Of a DNA stretch of 52,330 nt, positions 44,586 through 52,330 are shown one piece after another. Source of the stretch: Marasmius tenuissimus (taxonomy: Eukaryota; Basidiomycota; Agaricomycetes; Agaricales; Marasmiaceae). The notes below the pieces were generated by a model. The model had not been told where the DNA came from. It made no database searches and saw only the letters and a list, made by a program, of their open reading frames with translations. Numbering within the stretch: position 1 is the first letter of the stretch; each line of letters begins with the position of its first letter. The position numbers were made by a program, and so were the translations under genes. The DNA is taken from contig JAQOTA010000066.1 in the NCBI GenBank assembly GCA_029532415.1, positions 1-52,330 of the forward strand, read 5' to 3'.

Positions 44586-45489
44586 GCAAGTCAAATCAGA
44601 ATGGGGGGAAGTTCATTATGGGTGGTTACAAATTGATTGATGACCCCGAATATAAGTATGGCGACAGAAAATTTCAAATGAAAATGATACGATTACAAGG
44701 GGTTACATCTACTGTACAACAATGTGGTCCTAATCGTCTACATTTGGGCCACTAGATAGGGAGAAGTGTTCGAAGGAATCTAGTAAAGCCCCGGTGACGA
44801 AGTACTGACTAGTCCACACAAGGACTATGAGACTCGGAGTCGGCGAACGAAACCTGGAGTAAAGAGAAAGGTACCGAGACGCGTGGAGATGCGCCTCGAG
44901 GCAAGCGATGGATACGTAAAATAATAGAATACGTACCTGGAGACGCGACGCGACGCGTTCGGTTTGTCTTAGAGTACTTGAGTATAACTTGAAGTAGCTT
45001 GAGTTGAATACTTGAATCTGAGAACCTTAGAGAAGCCCGAGGGCGAGGAACGTGGTGGGATGAGCAAAAGGGTCCGCTGGATTGACAGCAATACAAAGCC
45101 TCGTACACAGGACTGACAGCTGTACAGTTTATGTAAAAAGTTCCCACTGACCAGGGAACTGCCGGTAAGTACAATATCAACAAGAAATGAGGAGTGGGCG
45201 GCAAAGAAGGAATACGAGAACAAGAAAGAGTCCGTGTTAGAACAAAGTTTGGACGCAACCAGGACCCACTCTCATCATCAAGTACTCGGGAACACGCGCG
45301 GCAGCTATTTTGAGAAGAGGAGCAATTCTCTTTCGCAGACGAGTTGGACGAGTCCCCGCAAGCGGCGCTCGGCGACGTGAACGGGAGGTACGAGAGGAAG
45401 GAAGTGTGGCGTAGGTGTTGTCGTAGGTACGAAAGGGGAAACTATGTTGGTAATTTGACGATATGACTAAAAGAGAAAACATAAGAATG
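44586..45489. other. Spacer between small genes and KDZ gene, right arm
   Basis: Mirror of 29813-30716. A short GACGCGACGCGACGCG run (44942-44957) is longer here than in the left arm, where one CpG has changed. No gene seen. Confidence 0.4.
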
Positions 45490-48400
45490 TCAGAAACTGG
45501 ACGTAAGCGGAATTAAGTCGAAATTATCAGAAATAAACGGAATAGAAAGGAAAAGGGACTGCAGGTACGTATCGTAGAGTAGTCCATGTGGGTCTACCAC
45601 ACCGGTTTGGTCTTCAGCCTCGGGCTCTGGTAATAGTTGTGATAAGTCTGTACTGGGACCATGGGTGTCATAGGAATCATTGTTCCTGGTCAAACCAAGT
45701 ACAACAGACGCCCAAGCTGGTAACGGGGCTGAGTCAGTGATGGACGGGTCGTGACCAATCTGTTCACCCGGAACCAGAGTGCCTTTGACATTCATATGTG
45801 ATCAGCGCTATGTTCATAGACGAGTCACGAATATGAGAGGTACGCACCAGAAAATCCTGCCAACTCGCTTGCCTGCACCAACCGAATAGCAATGTGACCG
45901 TTTATCTCCGTGCTGACATTCAATCGATCCTCCAATTCCGATGCAAGGTCAAGCGTATTCTTGTTGCGTGCACAAACCATTGCGTGGTAATAGTCGGCAT
46001 GTTTGTCAATCATGAAAGTCAACAAACGAGAAATCTCAACATTAAGCCGAACAATCTCCTCGCGTGCACGCCTGAGACCGAAGTATAACCACACACACTC
46101 CCGATGACCAGGCTGAGCCCAGGGGACATGTGTTAGGTCCAGGTTAGTGTCCTTGAGAAGATTGAAGTCGGCCAATGTCGCCATGTCAAGGATATCGTTC
46201 CATTCGAGGGTCGGTCGCGGAGGAACCATAGCGAGGGCGGCTTTGTTATAGGTATCCAGTGCCCTTTGAATGGCCTTTGCGCGTGCACAGAGGGCCTGTG
46301 AGATCTTCTCACGTTGCTTATATCCTTATGCGGATCTTGATGAGCCGGCATGACGCCTAGCGCAGAGGACTACAACATAGCTATACTACTACTTACCAGA
46401 GAGGAGTTTAGAGAGTTAGAGGCGAGACGTAGAAGCTCAAGCACACTATAGATTCAGGTATAGAACTACGAGCTTATATACATGTAGAGACAATAGTAAA
46501 TACCATATAAGGACGACAATAGAATTATACATATGAGCATAGTGAACAATGAAGAATAAGACAATAGCAAATGCATTGTCCCGCATAATACAATGGCGGG
46601 AAGTATGAACCGGGACTTCGGATATACCGGGATCTAATTATAGTCCACGGATTCAACAGATCTGAGCACCGGGAAACAGGGTAAAGGTCTTATCACTCAC
46701 TGACGCCGCTCAAATTCAGTTTGGTCAGCTCCAACAACCGTTGGACAACCAGACACTCCAACTTGTGCAACGCTTGTCGATAGTTTTGACCATGCATGGC
46801 CTTCAGGGTCTCCTGATATTCTGTATCACCTGGCTCCCAACGACGGTAGTGACTGTGTTCATTCTCAAAGTCCAAAAGGCCTTCAAGGGTCATCTGGTAT
46901 CGTTCGAGAGCAGTCCTTGACCTGGTCTGTAAAGCAGTGAGCTGCTTATGAGTGAGTTTCTGGGTGCATGTGGCCTCGCGGTATTTGGCCTGGGCCTCAT
47001 CAGAAGTGTTCCTGATGAATTGTTATGGTAAGCAAGGGGAAGTCCATCAATAGCGAGCTCACTTGTCACGATGGACTTTCTGCAATAGCTCCACATAGTC
47101 GAGTCTTGCAGCGACCTCCGGGGACTCCTCGTATTCTTGGGAAAGGTGTTCAGTCTCATCGGCCAGAAAACGTTTACAGTCAGTTTCTGAGATGTGATAC
47201 TCTTCGCAAAGCTCATCGAACAGTGGACCATCAGTGCTGATCTGCTTGAGCTCCTGTCAGTAATTCTGATAGAGGAAATTCCCTGCCAATTCATATCAGC
47301 GAGGGCCGAGCAACGAGTGTGGTCAAACAGGGTCAAACATACCGGAGCTCACATGTTTATCAATGTCATGAAAGTGGAAATGTTCGAGAATGGCTTGCTG
47401 ACGGTGGAACTCGGTGGATAATCGTGTGGTGGCCGCGAGATGGTTGGATTTGGAGAAGGTACGTTCACATTCTTCGAAGTCTTCCAGCCCAACACCCTCG
47501 ATGTACATCAGGTGCCAGCTGACCTGACATTTCCGGTTGTGAGCGTGACCATGGAATGCAGGAACAACCCCCTGAGTCGACATGCGACAACCTTGTTCCC
47601 CAACTGTGGACTCCGGAGCAGAGTTTTGTAGAAAGCACACATTATGTCATAGCCGAGGCCTAGATCCTCGCCATAACGGTCCAATAGTGCTTTTACAATG
47701 GCGAGCGGGTATTTCATCCTGATGATATTAAACAGTCAGAAATGCGTAGGCGAGAAGTTGTAGGTCACTTACAGCTCCCCGCTTCGCCTCATATCACAGA
47801 GGACAAGTACATGGCCATGACGACAAACCAAAACGAAGATGCTGGAGATAGCAAAGAAGGAATACATCTTCTTATTGGCGTCGGGCCCTGCTGCCTTCCA
47901 GCCATCAACACAGGTGTTGACACAAGCTTGCAAATCTTCAATTTCATTGACGTTGAGCCAAGCAACGTCGTCTTGATGACCAAACTCCAGGCCGTCGCAA
48001 GGGGAAACGTCATCTGAAGTAGCCTGGGCAGCAGATTTTCAGATGAGCTCATGCATAAGTAATGCCACTTGTACTTACATTATTGCGCTGGTGTGAATTC
48101 AAGACCTCATCCTTGAACTCATCCACTGTCGCCGCATCCAACCACCGAGGGTGCTTGAGTCACCGAGTGTCGAGGCGTGCTCGTCCGGATCTCTTCTCGG
48201 CATCAACCATTTTCAGCGAATTGTTGCCGTCTATCGCGAGTAGTATTGCTGGTTTGAGTGGATGTTCATTGTCAAGTCGATACATACAGGGGGGGCAGAT
48301 GCTTTGTATGAAATTCTGGTGACTATCACGCCCTAGCTCAGCATCAACACGTTCCTGAACCACCCGTTGAATGGCAAGGTAAGCATTGTATGACACACAG

Positions 48401-49392
48401 AGCTGGTCTTCGAGGGAGGGATTAGGAAATCGCTGTATTGAATACTGTTGTAAACAATTTTGTGTCGGAATGAAAAGACGAATCTTACCCCATGTATATT
48501 GGTAACAGAACGGGCGAGGCTGTTGAGGCTGAATTGAGGACATACACGATGGATCTGGCGAAAAATTTCAAGAAATTGAAAGGGGAAGGCGATGGTGGGC
48601 TGGTCAGGACTTCCTCCTAGCAACCCAAATTGAGCGAGAGTTTCGTTGGGTGTCTCTGCGCCTCGAACAGTGTAGATGCCGGTATCACTGCTGTATTCTA
48701 TACGTGCATAAGTCAACAGAAAACTGAATAATAAACTAGGACGACGCACCATCGAAATCGGCCACAAGTATCTTCCAGCGCTCGTCCTCCAGCTCATCAT
48801 CTCTGGGTACTCCGGTTGCCTGGAACCTGAGGTAAGCGTCTACCAAACGAGGCAGCTGCCTATCCCAAGATTGTGTTTGCTGTTCCGTGCGATAATGACG
48901 GTCTCGCATGTCAAATTGCCTGTTGTTAGGATTGATGAGATATGGCCCGAAAAAAAAGAGAGCAATCATTGTCAACGTACCGGGGAGCCTCAGCTATCAG
49001 TGTGCTCAGAAATGTGTGGAAGTTGAATTCCCCGCCTGCATTGCTGTTGATGGCGCCTTCTTCCCCTATGGCCGGCTGAAAGTCATCATTCCAGTCGTCG
49101 TCGTCGGGAGCAGTGGGGTCGTAAATCGGGATGTCGGAGAATAGTCCATTCTGGTTGGTGTCAAACATACGCGGGCGCAATTTCGATAACACTGTAAGAA
49201 AATTAGCTTGTGAATTGCGAGATTGTAGGGTCACGACGTACTGTTGAATGTCCGTCATAACTGCGCCCTCGCCTCATTCCACTGGTCATCATAAGAGCCC
49301 CCTCGCCTTTGCTGTGACACTGGTTCATCATCCTCCTTGGTGACGAGAAATTGGACATGACTTGATAAACCTCCAGTTCGCCTTCTTTTCAT
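45490..49392 (-). pseudogene. KDZ-type transposase, right arm, with LTR in an intron
   Basis: Mirror of 26236-29812, with the same exon pattern, the same two TGA codons (mirror positions 48160-48162 and 47257-47259) and the same frameshift. The copy is longer by 326 bases because a solo LTR with its target duplication sits in the intron between the ninth and tenth exons (the 50-bp intron at 28928-28977 in the left arm). Coding differences between the arms are few, for example His-to-Arg in the second exon and Gln-to-Arg in the fifth. Splicing through the enlarged intron is untested. Confidence 0.8.
46333..46663 (-). mobile_element. Solo copia LTR (46338-46658) with 5-bp target duplication
   Basis: The 321-bp unit starts TGATGAGCC and ends GATTCAACA on the plus strand and is flanked on both sides by GATCT (46333-46337 and 46659-46663). 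In the left arm the same place has a single GATCT-equivalent (AGATC at 28965-28969) and no insertion. It is the same family and orientation as the 5' LTR at 1338-1648. It arose by insertion of a full element and loss of its inside through LTR-LTR recombination, after the arms were formed or in one haplotype only. Confidence 0.95.
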
Positions 49393-49727
49393 GAGAGAGA
49401 AACAAAGAGAATGGCCGACAGTGACAAGAGCCGCGGAAGACGACGGTGGTGAAAAAATAAGAGAAGACACGGCAAGGATTACTAAGGAGGGTGAGAGGTC
49501 ACGGGAGGCGCGAGAATCGTTGGGAGGGCGGGAGTTGTGCTGGGAGAGAGACCCATAGCTTGAGGGAGGAGAGATAATGAGATATCGAGGGGGGAATTAA
49601 GGAGATATTGGGGGGCTTACCGTGCAACGATAGGTCATGGCAAAGTACCCATCACATCACGATGTGATGTTCCAGCTACTTTGTGGTTCCGGGTGGTACA
49701 CATAGGTGCTTGAATGGGATTTCCATC

Positions 49728-50118
49728 GCTCCAAGCCCACAACAGCAACCGGATGGTGATCGGCGTTGGCGACGTCAGCATTGACGGATCCACTGCATCC
49801 GCGCGGTGGAGTCATATGGAGATGCTGGCCTCCATCCCCAAAATTGATGCATACTTGGACCAGAAAGTGTCGTTATCAAGACCAATAGCAATGTCGCCAG
49901 AGTCACTGTAAACCGAAGCTTTGCCGGACAGGTCTGCCAGAACGTATCTGCCACCCCCGGCCACGCCACTCGGGATGCATTTAGACCGAGGAACGAGGAA
50001 GTATCGCCCTCCATGACGAATGCTAGATCTAGGTAGAGTGCACCTAGTTCTCAAATTCTGATATGTTTGTCTGCCCATTCATCTGTGACGGAGGGAGGTA
50101 TCTGGCTCACCTTTTGTT
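49728..50118 (-). pseudogene. GGRYFLVPRS-family fragment, right-arm copy
   Basis: Mirror of 25510-25910 with a few substitutions. No new lesion is informative. Confidence 0.45.
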
Positions 50119-50387
50119 GAAAGGTAGAAGGAAGTCCCCAGAGATGCCCTGGAAGCCACAACCAGTCAGTACGGGGGAGAACGCGACAACTGACTTGGAG
50201 ATGACGCGACGTATGACCCAAGTAGCCAAGCTGTATCCGCTGAACACGTGAATAGAAGAGGGCAGAGAAGTTCCATCAAATCCAGGGACCAGCGTTGTCC
50301 TGGTCAGAAATTGAGTAGATGCGAAGCTTTCAGACAAAAACCAGCCATGTCTTCTTTGTTTCGTGACTGCTTAACCTTCAGCAAGGA

Positions 50388-51098
50388 CGCTGATACCGCC
50401 ACAACAAGCACCCAGAGCAGTTATAATGCAGTAAAAGTGTTACTCGGCTCGGGACATAGACAGAATGACCAGCTCATATCTTGGAAGCTGGAAAGCAACT
50501 CTTCCGCCGGTACCGTGCTTCTGGTACTAGGTTGGCGTTGAGGTTATAACCCTTGATGATGTTGTCACTGATGGCGGGAATGCCCACAGAGTTGTTCTTC
50601 CATGTTGAGTTTGTTGGCATGTGTGAGGAGACGAACGAGACTCATCTGATCGCTGGAGATGAAGATGTCAGTCATACTGAAGATGCGAGCCTTGTTTTGA
50701 AAGCGAGCATTCTAATTTCTGCACGGGGAACAGCACTCGCAGGACAGAGAGTCTGGGGAGAGTCAGCCTTGGAAAACCCGATTTACTTGTGGACAGTTTG
50801 GACGTACATCACCGGGGTCATCTACTCCACCATTCGGATGTTCAAAAACAGGTCTGAGGTAGTGGAAGAATAGGTTGCAACGGGTGAAAGAATAAGAGAA
50901 GGCGTGACGAGCCAAGATTGTTGTTTGGAAATCAAGTTCGTATCCAAATGAGACTCAGAGTCTCAATCATCCAACCTGGCCGAAGAGGCCACCAGGGGTG
51001 ATGGTATTTTCGTATGTGCGCCCTTACAGGCTCTCCCGGGTCAAGCAGACTGAGGCTGATCCAAGCTCAACATTAGTAAGCGAGTCGTGGTAGCATCG
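50388..51098 (-). pseudogene. DUF1593-like fragment, right-arm copy
   Basis: Mirror of 24530-25240, with the same internal deletion after the SLVRLLTHA block. The open frame at 50553-50873 on the other strand is its antisense and is not taken as a gene. Confidence 0.5.
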
Positions 51099-51110
51099 CC
51101 CTCACTGTCA

Positions 51111-51939
51111 CAGTGTTGGTAGGGTCGGTGACTAGTCGGCGACTTTTTGAAAAGTCACGAGGTCGCCGACCGGTCAGCGGCTTTTGGGAATGTGTGGGAA
51201 AAGGTCAGCGACCTCCGACTATTTGGCTTTGTATACCTGCCCCAACATGACAACAGCGAGAGCCAATATTCGAATCTCAGTGAACGCGGCGTGCGATTGG
51301 AAGGATAAGTCCACGATAATCACAATATATCCTGTAATGTATTTACACAATGAAGCCGCGATGCCTCAATAAAAATCTACTCAAAAAAAGCGTTGACCAT
51401 CATCAAGTCCGATATCTATGCCATCTCTTCCTGCTGACTCGCGGTCGATTGATTCATAGAGCTCAAGGTCCTCATCAAAACTCTTCTGCCCGTACACTCC
51501 CTTCCATGTTAATGATCTGAAGTCAAATAGGTCAGCAATAGTGACTCGAATAGGGTTTGCACTCAACAATTCGGAGGTCATATTCATCTTCCCCGACCAT
51601 TTCCACCGTTCTCCGTGCCATCTCTGTCAGCTCATCATTCGAGTCAGCAGCCATGTCTCGAGACCGACTGATACCCTCAACATCCACCTCTAGCTAGATT
51701 TTTTCTGTCTGTGCCGATGTGGTGAAAGCAGGTGGCGGAACCGTTGGCAGGGCGCAAGTGGGCGTCAAAAGTAATTAATTCCGGTCATACTGTATGACAC
51801 AATACGTATGTGGACCGGTTCGGTCCGGGATTGATGGGCAATCAGGACAGGTCGGCGACCCGACCTCCGACTTTTTGCTGACTTTGATGGGAAATCGTGA
51901 CCTGTCCCTGACCTTAGGGACGGCGACCTCCCAACACTG
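51111..51939 (-). mobile_element. hAT-like element, right-arm copy
   Basis: Mirror of 23689-24517, of the same length, with the same inverted ends and the duplication CACTGTCA on both flanks (51103-51110 and 51940-51947). The insertion therefore predates the inverted duplication. Confidence 0.8.
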
Positions 51940-52084
51940 CACTGTCAGGATCAGGCCGGACCGTGGACGGCGATCCGACCTGAGCCTTCCGCAATGCGTG
52001 AGAATGGACTGAGGACGAGGGAAGTGAGGAATGCGGAATATGGGATATAACTTGTGTTGATCCAACTAAGGATCAAATAGATAC

Positions 52085-52132
52085 ATGGGACTATATATAC
52101 ATGGGACTATATATACATGGGACTATATATAC
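52085..52132 (-). repeat. 16-bp minisatellite, right-arm copy
   Basis: Three units of ATGGGACTATATATAC, the mirror of 23496-23543. Confidence 0.9.
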
Positions 52133-52330
52133 TAATAGGATAACCATAACCAATAATGGAAATAGGCGGAAACACATAGCAGTCAAGATGGAACAAGTAT
52201 GAGATGAACATAAAGGGAAGCTACCCGATAGGGGCTAGTATCATAGAGGAGTGGCCCAGATCCTCACACCTCAGAGAGCTCCAGGGCCCCACAACTTGAT
52301 TTGGGATGGATCGGAACGAGCGAAAGCGTC

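Larger units (their letters stand above)
37671..52330 (-). repeat. Right arm of the giant inverted repeat (runs off the window)
   Basis: Reverse-complement copy of 23297-37633, with a 321-bp LTR insertion, a few one-to-four-base indels and scattered substitutions (about one per 100 bases by eye, up to about 8% in the patch 38.1-38.5 kb). Gene order and orientation are mirrored for all features. The match is still perfect at the last base of the window. Confidence 0.95.

Noticed and set aside
23297..52330. TET/JBP dioxygenase gene, often linked with KDZ elements
   Set aside because: No frame with the expected HxD...H pattern and conserved surroundings was found.
23297..52330. Palindrome as a hairpin-read artefact of a single molecule
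   Set aside because: A single molecule read on both strands would not show a solo LTR with target duplication in one arm and clustered transitions. Joining of two haplotypes is still possible.
1..52330. CRISPR arrays, rRNA and tRNA genes
   Set aside because: No regular repeat-spacer array and no recognisable RNA gene was seen.

Overview
The window looks like accessory chromosome from a mushroom-forming basidiomycete (Agaricomycete). Coding stretches are cut by 45-70 bp introns with GTRNGT donors and CTNAC-type branch points. The content fits too: a NACHT NTPase of the kind expanded in Agaricales, a KDZ-type transposase, Ty1/copia retroelements, a hAT-like element and many decayed copies of secreted or membrane gene families. 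No bacterial or archaeal feature is visible. All assignments come from reading the sequence; no database search was possible.

Region 1-23.3 kb. The left edge holds the 5' part of a minus-strand copia element (gag, primer-binding site, 5' LTR) inserted in the body of another copia LTR. A second LTR stands alone at 4.2-4.7 kb. One apparently intact gene dominates, a six-exon NACHT gene on the minus strand (5396-9073, 1123 aa by my model). The rest is a graveyard of paralogous fragments: three copies of a single-pass membrane protein, three copies of a secreted Kre9/KNH-like domain, a DUF1593-like fragment, and several repeats I could not name.

Region 23.3-52.3 kb is a giant inverted repeat. 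The sequence from 23,297 to 37,633 is repeated in reverse complement from 37,671 to the end of the window, around a 37-bp spacer made only of A and T. Each visible arm is about 14.3 kb, and the palindrome runs off the right edge, so its true length is unknown. From the outside inward each arm carries: a 16-bp minisatellite, an 829-bp hAT-like element with a perfect 8-bp target duplication, gene-family fragments, a KDZ transposase gene with 11 exons, four small genes rich in predicted coiled coil, and a copia pol region without gag or LTRs. The two pol copies stand head to head at the centre.

The arms are near-identical (about 1% different by eye), but not copies of one read. The right arm has a 321-bp solo LTR with a 5-bp target duplication inside a KDZ intron, and a patch of about 1 kb near the centre with many C-to-T changes. 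Some lesions are shared by both arms (CGA-to-TGA type stops in KDZ and pol, Asp-to-Asn changes in pol catalytic motifs, frameshifts) and so predate the duplication; others are private and came later. A joining of two haplotypes by the assembler is the main alternative to a real palindrome and must be excluded first. The KDZ and copia genes are dead in both arms, while the small coiled-coil genes stay open in both, which makes them the most interesting coding content here.
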